From assembly GCA_018398815.1 (NCBI GenBank), contig CM031616.1:68554545-68618544 (forward strand): 64,000 bases of DNA, read 5' to 3'. Within the stretch, counting starts at the first letter, position 1, and each line of letters begins with the position of its first letter. Positions 22,883-37,783 of this stretch are shown one piece after another. The position numbers were made by a program, and so were the translations under genes. The DNA is from Conus ventricosus (taxonomy: Eukaryota > Mollusca > Gastropoda > Neogastropoda > Conidae). The notes beneath the pieces are model-generated. The model was not told where the DNA came from. It saw only the letters and a list, made by a program, of their open reading frames with translations, and searched no databases.

Positions 22883-25800
22883 AACAGAGACACAGACAGA
22901 CAGACAGACAAGAGACGGAGAATAATGTGACTGTGTACCAGAGACCCTTTTTCCCCCCCCCCAACACATTTATCGGCCATTAACTCGCCAGTCTCCCTCC
23001 CTCTACTCCTCCTACCCACAACATACTGCTACTGCAATTCATCCTGTGGACACTCTATCAAAGAACACCTCTCTCTCTCACGTATCTCTGAGGATGCTGT
23101 CCTGCCTCCAAAATGTGCCCTGTCCTCAGTCTCACAATGCTCACTTGGTCTGGTCTAAGCAGCAGGTAGTTTGCATCCTTCTTGTTGAAGTCTGGGTGCT
23201 GCTCAAGCCATCTTCTTTTCTGCTTCTCCTTGATAATGCTTTTGACTTCTTCAAAGGAGACTTCCTGCTCCAGTTCGGGCTGCTGTCCTTCCTTTTCCGA
23301 CTGGTCAGCTTCCTGACTGCCATACATGTTGCAGTGTGAGGGTATCCACTTTTTCATATGAACGATCGCCAGCACTTTGCTACGACGCTACCACGCCACT
23401 TGTCTCAACTAATAAAAGAAAACACTCCAATCTTTCAAAACCTCCCTGATACCTCGGCCAATTAGATATTTTTGTTCTTTGAAACATCCCACACGTTCCA
23501 GAAAATTAACAAAAAACAAACAAAAACACCTTCAACATAATACATTCAGACGGTCACAACCTGCCTACCTTTGTACAACACCTGGAAACGGAACTGTCCA
23601 CTGCCTCGTGAGTTGCTGACAGTCATGTGATAGAAACCTGCCGCTGCGCGAGAGGTGACGTTGGTCACAGTCACCATGCAGGTGGACCGGCAGGCTGTCC
23701 CCGGCTTGGCCAGGCAGTGTCCTGTCAGCTGGATCAGGCCGACATTCACCTCCGATGGCTCTCCTGAGCCATTCAGCAATGGCCCCAGGTAGCTAAAGGT
23801 GACCTGCTTAGGTCTTGGGTAGGCAGTGATGTCAAATGCAGTGGACACGGGCTCATCGTTGAAGTTCATCTCGCCCACATCGTACTTTCCTCTGGGAGAA
23901 CCTGTTGAACGTGACACAAGGCTTTGACTTTAGTTGGTTTATAAATATCTTCTATTCGTTGGGACAGTTCTCTCTTAGTCTGTTCAACATTTACCTGGAG
24001 AATGTGGGGAAACACTTCTGGATTTCCACACTCCCATGGCCATGGGAAGGGTGGCCTGTGAACAGTCTGCATTGAGCTGATGATATCCACCTATTTGGAG
24101 GCAGCAGAGCAGACCCCAAGATGTCATCACCTGACTGGAGATAGCATCAAGTACACCTGACTGGAGATAGCACCAAGTACACCTGACTGAAGAAAGCATC
24201 AAGTACGTACAGAAAAAAACAACAACACATCAGCTCAGAGAAAAATGAAATTTTGGTCAACAGTTCCACACAGCTTTCCACAGTCAACTTTATGCAGAAT
24301 GGACAGACACTGAGAGAAATGGATCTCTTCAAACATCTTGGATCCAATCTGAGCAAGAACGACAAGTTATCAACAACATGCTCAACGAACACTGGAAGAA
24401 GTGGACCACTTCAAGTATTGGGTCCATTCTGAGGATGGCAGCTCAAGACCATGTCACGTGGGTTATGTCTACCATGACAAGATACTTCATCATCTGAAAA
24501 AAGAGTCAAACAGCTTCACTGTCAAGACAAAACTGGCACTGCTCATCTTTCTCTGTGGATGCGTGGATCATCGACAGTAGATCTTGAACGACAAATCCAG
24601 ACGCTCAAAAGCAAATGTTCAGATGGATTTTCTCTGCATTGAAAGAAAGAAATAGAGCAATGACTATGTCAGGCTCCAGGTCAAGACATGCTTCCCCTGC
24701 AGTTAAAAAGTGCCACCAGGTAGTTCAGTATGGGCATAAGAAGAAGTTCTCCTTGCAGTTTAGTGTCATCAGCCGGTTCTCAGTCAGCAGGACAAAAACC
24801 TCTCCATCATCGGCTAGTTCAGTGTGGACATAAGAAGAACCTTGCAGTTATTAAATGACATCTGCTAGTTCAGTGTGGACATGACAAAACCTCTCCTTGC
24901 AGTTACCGAGTGCCATTAGCAAGCTCAGAATGGGCGTATGAAGAACCTCTCCTGGCAGTTAATAAGTGTCATCAGCTGTTTCAGTATGGGCAGTGTATCT
25001 CCCCATGACTACTTGCAAAGGACTGTTCTAGAGGATGTAGTGAATGGAAGGCATGGACTGCTCGTGAAGCTCCCTGACTCTCAAGGAAATATCTTTAGAT
25101 CCTACGGCCGTATGACAACGATAACGATGGACAGCCATCTTGTAACAGTCAGGCCACAATACGATAATAAACAGATGTCTTGCCAACATTCAGGGACAAA
25201 TGATAATATGGAAAGCTACCTTGCAGTCAAGGGACAATGATAATAATGGTTAGCTAGGTAGCCAACAAAGGACATTGATGATAATGGACAAATATCTTGC
25301 CAACACTTAAGGGACAATGATAATAATGATCAAATATCTTGCCAACAAGTAACAGACAACGATAATAATGGACGACTATCATGCCAAGGTGTCATGGGGA
25401 TAATGATAACAATGGTTAGCTATCTTGCCAACAGTCTGGGGGACAATGATAATGGACAATTAACTTGCCAACAATCAAAGGACCATGATGATAATGGACA
25501 AATATTTTGCCAACAGTCAACAATGAAATTAACAACTTTCTTGCCAACAGCTCGGGAACAATGATAATAATGAACGAATATCTTGCCAATAACTAAGGGG
25601 TAACGATGATATTGGACAACTATGCTAAGGGTCATGGGAATAATGATAATAATGGGCAGCTATCTTGCCAACAGTCAGGGGACGACGATAATTATGGACA
25701 AATCTCCTTCCAACAATCAAGGGACAATGATAATAAAGGACAAATATTTTGCCAACAGTGAGGAGACAACAATTAAAAAAAAAAAGAACAACTTTCTTGC

Positions 25801-27114
25801 CAACAGCTCGAGGACAATGATAATACTTGACAAATATCTTGCCAACAACTAAGGGGCAACAATAATATTGGACAACTATCATGCTAAGGGTCATGGGAAT
25901 AATGTTAATAATGGGCAGCTATCTTGCCAACAGTCAGGGGACAATAATAATACTGGACAATTGTCTTGCAAACAATCAAAGGACCATGATAATAATGGAC
26001 AAATATTTTGCCAGCAGCTCGGGGACAATGATAATAATGGACAAATATTTGCCAACAATCAAGGGACAATGACAATAATGAACAGCTACCTTGCCAAAGG
26101 ACATGGGGACAATGATAATAATGGACAAATATTTTTGCCAACAGTCGAGGGACAATCCTCATAATCGACAGGTATCTTGCCAATGATCATAATGGACAGC
26201 TATCTTGCCAACAGTAAGGGGACAATAACTGTATGGTTTCAGAATGCTTTCTCATCTGAGCCCAAAGGCTTTACAAACACCCTTGTGGACAAGAGGTGGC
26301 TAGGCCCCGTATAACCACCACAATCTATGTGCTTGATTGACCCTCAAACTGGCGGCAATCTGCGAAACTATCCCTGGCAGAGGTCAACAGAACTGTAGTT
26401 CATGTGCCTGTCACACTCCCCAACCCACCCCATCCCCATCCTCCTCGTGTACTCTCTATCTCTTCCCTTTCCCTGTTCTTCTGGTGCCCTATGTCTTGGG
26501 ACGATGATGTCTGCACTCACATCGTACAAACAGTGACCTGTGGGACCCGTAGAATGTCGGGCCCATGCCATTGTCTGCTGTACACAAGTACCGCCCACTG
26601 TCCTCGTATCTCGCCACCACCTTGTGGCTCAGGGTCGAGGCGCTGCTGCTGAGCAGTGTGCTGGAGTTGTCTTCCTTGACCAGGCTCAATGTCGGTTCGG
26701 TTGACCGTTGCTGTCCCGACAACTGAAGCTCACGACTTGGAACTCGTTGACGATCAGGTTCCTCTGATGCCTGTTGAGCTCGAGGAAAACTTTTGTGGGT
26801 GGGTCTGAAACAGCCTGCTGGATTTTAGTGGAAGGACTCGACAAACAAACAATGGGAGGTTAAGTCAGCCACACAGGACAGACTTTGGAGGGGATTTAAT
26901 CTTGCCGTGAAAGCATAGAAATTCAAGAGTAAAATGTCGATTAATGTTACTACAGACAAACAAGCAATTCAGCAGGGAAACAAGGGAGTTTGAATTTCCT
27001 AACATTCCATCCATATTTGATGAAAAAGTGTGTAACAAAAGAATATCATGCTATCCCTCTACAGATGAGCAGAAAAATCATTTCCGATATAAAATCATTT
27101 GTGTTTAAGCATGC

Positions 27115-27152
<38 letters not shown>

Positions 27153-27311
27153 AAGCGCGTGTTTATGTGTGTGTGTGTGTGTGTGTGTATACGTGCATGC
27201 GAGTGTGTTCATGCATGCGTATTTATGCGTGTGTGCATATGTGTGTGTGTGTGTGTGTATGAGAGAGAGAGAGAAAGAGAGATGTGCTTGTCTGAGAGAG
27301 AGAGACAGAGA

Positions 27312-27370
<59 letters not shown>

Positions 27371-28245
27371 GGGAGAGAGAGAGAGAGAGATGTGTGCAAG
27401 TCTGTGTGCAAGCATCATATTAATGGAAAAGAAATGACACAGCTGTCTACGCAACGATCCAGATTCACTCTAAAATCAGAACCAGTCTGGAACCTCACAT
27501 CCCACGTTGAGCTTGATGACCGCTCCAGGGATGTGCTCTGCCCACTCCACGTAACACCTGAACACCAAAGACTGATGATCGCCGCGCTGCAAGGTCCCTG
27601 ACACCGTCAGGCTCTTGTCACCATAGTCCCCACTGTGATGGCACTGTTCTGGCCTTCCTTGACCCACTGAAGACGTCCAGGGGGCTGACCAATGTTGTCT
27701 GTGCTGCACGTGCAGCTCACTGTAGTTTGCACTGGTACAAAGTCACTCCTCCACAGTCGGTCACAGCAGGGGCAGCTGGCCTCACTGGCAAAACAAATTG
27801 AAAGATGACGTTTAGTCCGTGGAAATGACGAGTGCTAGGACCAATCACTCCGTAAATTTTGTGCCCGCCCAGAAACTGAAAGAGTGCAATGACTGGGGTT
27901 AGAGTCTTGTACAGGACGTCATTGTTTTTGCCCCTTTTCCATTTCTATCCAAAATCAAGTCAGTGGAGGGTCTGGCTGTTCATCTTTCAATCAGCACATG
28001 CGAAAGACAAAAACAGCATGGTCTGGTGAAACTGTTAAAAAAAAAAAAGTATAAAATTTGTGAGAGAACACCGACAGGGTGTGGGTATTTAAGGGGGAAC
28101 CTTAATGATACATGTGGGAATGATTCCATAAATGACAACCACCCCCACAATAAAAAAGGAAAGAAAAAGAAATGCTAAAGATGTGAATTTAATGTTCTGT
28201 AAAGATCAGTGTGTGTGCTTACTTAATGCGTGTTCATGTGCACAT

Positions 28246-28284
<39 letters not shown>

Positions 28285-30246
28285 CGCGCGCACGTGCTTG
28301 TGTGTGTGTGCGTGAGTGTTTGAGCATGTGCGCATGGTGACTTGTGCATTTATAGATGTATCTAAACAATGTACATGTTTGTGCATCAAAGAGGTGTATA
28401 TGCTTGTGCGCCTCTTCGCATGTGTGCGAGGTCATGTGGATGTCAACGTATACAAATCATGTGTAATTGTGTACATGCACGGTTGTGTATGTCCACATGT
28501 TGGTGAAAATGTTTTCTGACATTACAATGCATGGATCGAGCCTGAAGAAACTATAAGTCTTCTCCACTCACATATGTCAATGGTGCCAGCACTGACTGAC
28601 TTGAGTCCTGGGGTCAGAATGACTTTGTAGGTGTACTGCCCAGTGGCCAGAGGCATTGGCTCGCCAGCCAAGATGCATCCCGTCTGGTAAGTCTTCTCAC
28701 TTAGACGCACCTGGGCCCGCTTTGATTCCTGCAACATACAGCTGAACTTGCTCCAGCCGTTCACTCCAGACGAACTTCTGCAGTCACGATTGAGATTTTC
28801 CTGGGGGGAATTAGTTGGTAAGCCACTCTTGATTATTTTATATCATAACAATGAGTAGCTACGTGAGTAAGTAGGTGAATTAATTAATACATACATAAAC
28901 AGACACAACCAAACGTTGAAAATTATTAAATTCAACATCTTCATAGATAGGGATCTGCGGCTCTATTTCTATGCGCCAGATTCTTTAAAACCAAGAGACC
29001 ATTTCTACAAACTACACAGAGAAACGTCTTGAATTCGCTTTTAGATGAAATTAGTAGTGAGGACATCTGAAAACATGGCACTGATTGTTCTTTTTTGTTT
29101 GTTTGATTTTTTTTTCTTCTCAAAAATGCTTTGAAGAAAGACACCTCCTCCGCCCCTTCCCGGTCCTTCTTTCTAAAACTGATCCTGGAAGCGATACTGT
29201 GGATGCACCAACGACTAAACAGTAAATGCACACGAACGACTAAACAGTAAATGCACAAACAGGTGACTGCCGCCATACTCGCTTCATAACGAACGGCCAT
29301 GTTTCCCTTTTGAACGTTTTGTGAATAACTGGTACTACTTTCCACTACGGCAACAATTCAAGGACTGATTCCTCCATGAACTAAAACAAGGGCATTGATA
29401 TCATCCGTTAAATGATGTATTGGTGATGGAAATGTTTTGCACTCACCGACCTCATGTGCATTTCAACTGTTAAAAAAAAAGGTTAAAATGTAAACACTTA
29501 ATTCAATCATAACTTTCTTTTCAGATGATTTAAATACTTTTTGCACCCTATTTTCTGATGGTGGTGCTCATTTTTAGATCTGGTAATACCTTTTTTTCAC
29601 GACACTAGATGGCCCAGCAGCTTGCCGAAGCTCATCACCAGTCCTGGCGGAGAAGCATCAGGTGTTACTTGCCGGATATTTGCTGCTGCGGTAGGCTATC
29701 GCTTCTTGATCGGTTCCGCCAGCTGCGTCTGACGTGGATCGTCGCGCAGCCCTCTAACAGCAGGATCATTGAGCGCGTCTAAATAGATCTCCAGTCAGCG
29801 ATCTTGTCTCGCTCTTATCTTGTGTACAGCTTCCTATGAGTAAAGTTGTGGCTGTACAAGGCCGAGTACACGGTTACAGTTTAGGAACGAAGCGCTAAAT
29901 ACATTCCCCATAACATTCAAAGCTGCACCTGGCTTTTCTCAGAAGATCAAAAACATATTCATCGCAGTCCAGCCCTTGACCCATACGATATCTGACATGT
30001 CCGTCTTCTTTTTCTACATAGCACAATCCACATGACCCTTCATTTTCCTGTCGTCTGCTAGACTTTTCATTCCAAAATCCCAGGGCCCTACCAATGGCGT
30101 AGAAATGAAAGGAACCACAAGCCATGCATCATTCTGCTAATTTCGCTGACACATGGCATTGAACCTTATTCTGGAACATACGGTCAGTGGATGAGTTCAA
30201 TGCCATGTGTCAGGCAATTCTCGTAGCCTACAAGCTGATGTTCTTG

Positions 30247-30291
<45 letters not shown>

Positions 30292-30390
30292 GTGTGTGTG
30301 CGTGTGTGTGTGTGTGTGTGTGTGCGTGTGTGTGTGTGTGTGTGGTGTGTGTGTGTGTGGTGTGCATGCGCACATGTGTGTGTGTGTGTG

Positions 30391-30421
<31 letters not shown>

Positions 30422-30438
30422 CATGAGCACACGTGCGC

Positions 30439-30511
<73 letters not shown>

Positions 30512-33500
30512 CGTGCGCACACGTGCACGCACGCGCATGTTTGTTTAAAGCGAGTGAGAGGAAAGGGGGGGGGGGGGGGGGGCAGGCAGACAGATCTGTA
30601 AAAGGTCAGGGGTAAAGTCTAAAACGATCACACACACACACACACACACACACACCACAGATCAAACATGTAGGCCTAGCTGTAATTCAAGGAATTCAGG
30701 TCATGCGGCAGGTCATCCCTAATACAATGGATAAAAAGCACAATTCAGCAGCCTAAGATTTGAAGAAGAAAAAAGAAAAAGAAAAAAGTTGACGTTTCCC
30801 TCTTCCTATCTTCCTCGAAACAAATGCTACCGTTACATTTTTGGTGTGTGATCCCCAGAAATTCAGCCAGTGTTGTATGTTTGTGCTTGCTGCACGCGCA
30901 ATGTAACACGTTGTTACTGTTTGTGGACAAACAACAAGTTTTAAGCTACCAGCAAATGTATGTTTGTGCTTGCAGCACGCGCAATGTAACACGTTGTTTA
31001 CTGTTTGTGGACAAACAGCAAGTTTTAAGCTACCAGCAAAATGTATGGTTGTGCTTGCAGCACGCGCAATGTAACACGTTGTTACTGTTTGTGGACAAAC
31101 AGCAAGTTTTAAGCTACCAGCAAAATGTATGGTTGTGCTTTGCAGCACGCGCAGTGTAACACGTTGTTACTGTTTCTGGACAAACAGCAAGTTTTAAGCT
31201 ACCAGCAAAATGTATGGTTGTGCTTGCAGCACGCGCAATGTAACACGTTGTTACTGTTTGTGGACAAACAGCAAGTTTTAAGCTACCAGCAAAATGTATG
31301 GTTGTGCTTGCAGCACGCGCAATGTAACACGTTGTTACTGTTTGTGGACAAACAGCAAGTTTTAAGCTACCAGCAAAATGTATGGTTGTGCTTGCAGCAC
31401 GCGCAGTGTAGCACGTTGTTACCGTTTGTGGACAAAGCAGCAAGTTTTAAGCTATCAGCAAAATGTATGGTTGTGCTTGCAACACGCGCAATGTAACACG
31501 TTGTTGCCTGCCTTGGTTTAAGGCTGTGTCAGGCTAATTGACATAGGCTAGAACACCAAGGCTACATCAAAATGTTGTTATGCTCTGCATAGTTATGCGG
31601 GGATTGTCTTCAGTTGTGACAAGCTCCTAGCATAACATTATCAGTCTCTAAAATCCCCCGAAGTCGGAGTGTGGCTGCCCATGTGGCGGGGTAATAAAAA
31701 ACGGTCACACACGTAATGTTCTATCCCCAGCTGATGCATTTGTACCATAGTGTTCAAGTACTTCGGCTGTTTGGATGATCCCTGGAGTCTTTTAGCCAGG
31801 GTACGACAACAACAACAACAACACGTTGTTGCTGTTTGTGGACAAAGCAGCAAGTTTTAAGCTATCAGCAAAATGTATGTTTGTGCTTGCAGCACGCGCA
31901 ATGTAACACGTTGTTACTGTTGTGGAAGCAAGTTTAGTATCAGCAAATGTATGTTTGTGCTTGCAGCACGGCAATGTAACACGTGTTACTGTTTGTGGAA
32001 AGAGATTTAGCTATCAGCAAAATGTATGTTTGTGCTTGCACACGCGCAATGTAACACGTTGTTACTGTTTGTGGACAAAGCAGCAAGTTTTAAGCTATCA
32101 GCAAAATGTATGTTTGTGCTTGCAACACGTGCAGTGTAACGTTGTACGTTGTGGCAAGCAGCAAGTTTTAGCTATACTTTTTTTGTGCGAAAACAATAGG
32201 GGTCAGCAAGTTTTAAGCTATCAGCAAAATGTATGTTTGTGCTTGCAACACGTGCAGTGTACACGTTGTTACTGTTTGTGGACAAAGCAGCAAGTTTTAA
32301 GCTATCAGCAAAATGTATGTTTGTGCTTGCAACACGTGAGTGTAGCACGTTGTTACTGTTTGTGGACAAAGCAGCAAGTTTTAAGTATCAGCAAAATGTA
32401 TGTTTGTGCTTGCAGACACGCGCATGTAACACGTTGTTACTGTTTGTGGACAAGCAGCAAGTTTTAAGCTATCAGCAAAATGTATGTTTGTGCTTGCAGA
32501 CACGCGCAGTGTACACGTTGTTACTGTTTGTGGACAAAGCAGCAAGTTTTAAGCTATCAGCAAAATGTATGTTTGTGCTTGCAGCACGCGCAATGTAACA
32601 CGTTGTTACTGTTTGTGGACAAAGCAGCAAGTTTTAAGCTATCAGCAAAATGTATGTTTGTGCTTGCAACACGCGCAATGTAACACGTTGTTACTGTTTG
32701 TGGACAAAGCAGCAAGTTTTAAGCTATCAGCAAAATGTATGTTTGTGCTTGCAACACGTGCAGTGTAGCACGTTGTTACTGTTTGTGGACAAAGCAGCAA
32801 GTTTTAAGCCATCAGCAAAATGTATGTTTGTGCTTGCAACACGTGCAATGTAGCACGTTGTTACTGTTTGTGGACAAAGCAGCAAGTTTTAAGCTATCAG
32901 CAAAATGTATGTTTGTGCTTGCAAACACGTGCAGTGTAACACGTTGTTACTGTTTGTGGACAAAGCAGCAAGTTTTAAGCTATCAGCAAAATGTATGTTT
33001 GTGCTTGCAACACGTGCAGTGTAGCACGTTGTTACTGTTTGTGGACAAAGCAGCAAGTTTTAAGCTATCAGCAAAACATATGTTTGTGCTTGCAACACGT
33101 GCAGTGTAGCACATTGTTACTGTTTGTGGACAAAGCAGCAAGTTTTAAGCTATCGGCAAAATGTACGTTTGTGCTTGCAACACGCGCAGTGTAGCACGTA
33201 GTTACTGTTTGTGGACAAAGCAGCAAGTTTTAAGCTATCAGCAAAATGTATGTTTGTGCTTGCAACACGTGCAGTGTAGCACGTTGTTACTGTTTGTGGA
33301 CAAAGCAGCAAGTTTTAAGCTATCAGCAAAACATATGTTTGTGCTTGCAACACGTGCAGTGTAGCACATTGTTACTGTTTGTGGACAAAGCAGCAAGTTT
33401 TAAGCTATCGGCAAAATGTACGTTTGTGCTTGCAACACGCGCAGTGTAGCACGTAGTTACTGTTTGTGGACAAAGCAGCAAGTTTTAAGCTATCAGCAAA

Positions 33501-35508
33501 ATGTATGTTTGTGCTTGCAACACGCGCAGTGTAGCACGTAGTTACTGTTTGTGGACAAAGCAGCAAGTTTTAAGCTATCAGCAAAATGTATGTTTGTGCT
33601 TGCAACACGCGCAATGTAGCACGTTGTTACTGTTTGTGGACAAAGCAGCAAGTTTTAAGCTATCAGCAAAATGTATGTTTGTGCTTGCAACACGTGCAAT
33701 GTAACACGTTGTTACTGTTTGTGGACAAAGCAGCAAGTTTTAAGCTATCAGCAAAATGTATGTTTGAAAGAGTTGTTCACTGTACATTTGAATGCTGCCA
33801 TAGATTTCAAACAGACTAAATTAAATTAAATTTATGTTGTATATGGCCAAGCCAACTGCAATGGTCATATCAGAGCTGTCATGTAGTCAAGATAGGTTGG
33901 TTTCATGCGTGGTTTACATTTTTTTTTTACTGATGTATCAGTTTTGTTTTTTCAGATGTATTCAAAATGTCTTAAAACTGGATCTATTTCCCCTCAACAA
34001 AGAACCACACACACAAAAAAAAAGAAAAAGAAAAAGAGGAATATGATATAGCTTGTTACCCATCAGCAGCAATAGATTTAAATCTTAGTATGTCATCGAT
34101 TTCTACTAAGTAAATCTGAACAAAGCAGTGTTCCCGACCGAAAATGCGATAGGAGATAGATCGTTTGTAGTCCTACAAGCTGTTTGAAACACAAACATCA
34201 TAATCACTGTTACATGTTTCGTCCAGACTACTCAACTGCTAAGTTTTGCGTGAAGATAGCCGCATAGTGACATGTTGCGCAGTATCACGTCATGGCTGTA
34301 TTGTGACATTTTGTTCTGTATCACAGCATTGCTACATTGTCACATTTTGAGCCGTGTCACCACACCCTGCATTGTGATATTTTGCGCTGTATCACAGCAT
34401 GGCCGCATTGTGACATCTTGCGCTGTATCACAGCACTGGTGCATTGTGATATTTTGCGCTGTATCACATTATGGTTGCATTGTAACATTTTGCACTCTAT
34501 CACAGCACTGGTGCATTGTGATATTTTTTTGCTTTATCATATCATGGTTGCATCGTAACACTTCGCACTGTATCAATCATAGCCTTTCTTGCACAAGTGT
34601 GAAGATCGAAATAGTTGAGAGATTAGGAGCAGAATAAAGAAACATTGTTAGACACACAGCCCCTTCACATGGCATGGTGGACAGACTGCTTATCTGCAGA
34701 AACGGTCTTTCTCAGCAATGGCGCACAGAGTAACTCTGACTGACGTGAACAGTTGGAGGAAAGGAAATAGTCACCTGGATAAAACAGAGTCCTGTCAAGA
34801 TGAGTCAATCTGCACTACCTTAATTAATAGGTGATAACTTGCCTGATGGTAACGGTTGAGCTCGCAGCCTGTGTAACTTCAACGTTCAGTAAAAATGGAA
34901 TGATCGATGTTGATCGTATATAGTTTTCAACGGTAAGCGTGATGTATAACAAAAACAATAAGACAAAGATACACCCGAAGGTGCAGGTAGGACCCAGAGA
35001 AGTACTGTCCTCAGCTGCTGAACAGACCAGCTGGGAGCAATCCTGCACCACCCTTGGAAGCCTGCGCTGTGTTCGCATAGGGTGCAGACACGCGCAGGGC
35101 ATTCCATTAACATGTGAAGCAGAGACGTAGAGGTTTTCTTTCACGTCTCTGATGTGAAGGGACATTAATTGCTCCCTGGCAGTCGCCATTATGCAAAAGC
35201 CACCGGAAGTGACGCGACAGAACCTCCACAAGAGCGTTCCCATGGGTGTACCAGTTCTCAACGGTAAGCGTGACGTATAACAAAAAGCAGACAGGACAGA
35301 AAGCAACAGCCTCCTCTGTGGTGTATGTCCACCCTTGTGCTACCTTCAGGTAATAAAGATGGCTACCTCCAAGTTCTTCCCTTCCCATCGGCAGCCGAAT
35401 GTGCTCCACGATGACTTAGCGCCTGGCTGCAGAGTACAGCTTCCGTTCAGCTGGAACCGTGATGATCCTGTGCCTGTCTGCATGAGACAGGTACCCTGTG
35501 CCGGAACT

Positions 35509-35553
<45 letters not shown>

Positions 35554-36569
35554 CTAGAAGATCACCGGGCAGGTTCAGCTTTTGTAATACCAGCGTCAAA
35601 AAGGAAAAGTCATACTACATTGGCAAAAATCGATCCATCTTTAGGGCCTACTGCTGAACTTATTGCTATTCTTATGGCTCTCAATTACATAGTTGATTTT
35701 CCATTACAGTTATTTCAAATCTTATTTTGTGTAGATTCTCAATCGGTACTCTATGCTTTAAGATCATCAGATTACAAGAAAAAGACCAAAATTATCTTAG
35801 AAATCAGTCAGTTAATTCATATCTTAACTTTAAAAGGGACCAACGTTTCCTTCTGCTGTGTTCCTTCACATCTTGGATTTTCTTCAAATGAGTGGGCTGA
35901 CAAAGTAGCAAAAAAGGGCGCAAGGCAAGGCACAGAATCTACTGAAATTCATGTTCCCTTATCCATTCAGGAGGGTTATCATTTGCTGGAACAAGCAGTA
36001 TGGAGTAGAATTAAAGGCTATACCCTGAGAAAAGATAGACTCTCCAAGAATAAGTATATTGATTCTCGTGGTTTGGATAACAAATCATACTTGAATCATA
36101 CTGGCGTAATCAAATTCAGACAGATTAGTTCGCTATCTTATAGGATAAAACTTAATGCGTTCATCACAAAATACAGCAAAAATGTTAGATGTGTATGTGG
36201 TGAACCAATTTCTAGCAAGCACATCATTTTTGAATGTCAGAGGTTAAGACCTATCTTACCAGTGATTTCTGAAAACTGTATTGAAGGCGTTTTCAAAAAT
36301 GCTACTATTTTGTTTAATATTGCGAAATGTTTACTTCATAGTCCTGTAGGATATTTGTTATAGACTAGTTGATTGTAATTTTTGTTAATGCTCATTTTTC
36401 TGACTTTTTTTTCCTTTTTTTTTTCTCCCCTTATCAAAGAGACATAAACACACAATACGGTCCCCCTCCCCTCCTCTTCCTCCCGATCCCCTCCCTCCCC
36501 CCCTCCCCTCTCCCCGTCTAATATCACTATGTGGATAGACGTTAAATTGAAACAACAACAACAACAACA

Positions 36570-36661
<92 letters not shown>

Positions 36662-37783
36662 CAGAGTTAAAAAGCCACTCAGGACGTAAAAAGTGCTCAA
36701 CCATGTAGGGAGCGACATACCAGTATAAAATAGGATTTTAAAATGAAGAGGTTAAAACCTGCAAGCTTGTTTCAAGCTAAAAGCGCTCTCCTCAAGGTAT
36801 ACAATACAATTTGGGCACGCCACCGGTGTTATATACCGTGGTGTGTGGGCGTGTGAGTTCTGTGCGTGTAGCACGTGGCCTGCCGGTTTTTCTTTTTTGG
36901 GGCGCGTTCAGGGGGGACGTGCCACGGAATGGTGCATTGACAAAGATTTCCATTTATGCCTGCAATTGTTTATCATTTCTACTTTAGAGTTCAGGGATGC
37001 TAGGTGGGGTTTACATAATATCAGCCACTTTTCTGTAGTACATAAGTTGCATTTTTTAGAAATGTTGTTGTATGGTGTTGCTCTTTTTATAATTTTCCTT
37101 AAAAATATAATTGATTCTTCCAATAAAACTAAAAACAACACAACCAAAGAGGGTGATGAAAGGATATCTTGTAATTGCACTAAAAAGACCAGCGCCCTTT
37201 GAACAATAAATGTCTCTACAACAATATTGTGTACCAAGCTACGGTAACAACAGACAGTGATAAAGAAACATACATAGGAATCACGGCTAACCACTTTAAA
37301 ACCAGATATGCAAACCATAAACAGTCTTTCAAAAATGAAAATATAAAAACCAAACAGAATTAAGTAAACATATTTGGAAGCTGAAAAATAAGAAAATAGA
37401 TTACAACATATCATGGAAAATTATAAAAAGAGCAACACCATACAACAACATTTCTAAAAATTGCAACTTATGTACTACAGAAAAGTGGCTGATATTATGT
37501 AAACCCCACCTAGCATCCCTGAACTCTAAAGTAGAAATGATAAACAATTGCAGGCATAAATGGAAATCTTTGTCAATGCACCATTCCGTGGCACGTCCCC
37601 CCTGAACGCGCCCCAAAAAAGAAAAACCGGCAGGCCACGTGCTACACGCACAGAACTCACACACCACGGTATATAACACCGGTGGCGTGCCCAAATTGTA
37701 TTGTATACCCTGAGGAGAGCGCTTTTAGCTTGAAACAAGCTTGTAGGTTTTAACCTCTTCATTTTAAAATCCTATTTTATACT

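Noticed and set aside
23058..23375. Additional Ig-receptor exon between the last Ig domain and the TM exon
   Set aside because: The peptide matches LINE RNase H blocks, and the Ig exon and TM exon already join in phase 1.
29895..30125. Small cysteine-containing protein on the minus strand
   Set aside because: Open for 76 codons, but no recognised family, no splice or promoter evidence, and it lies in an Ig receptor intron.
30872..33768. Family of repeated small proteins (67-codon frames every 85 bp)
   Set aside because: The frames come from an 85-bp tandem repeat, change frame each unit and have no gene signals.
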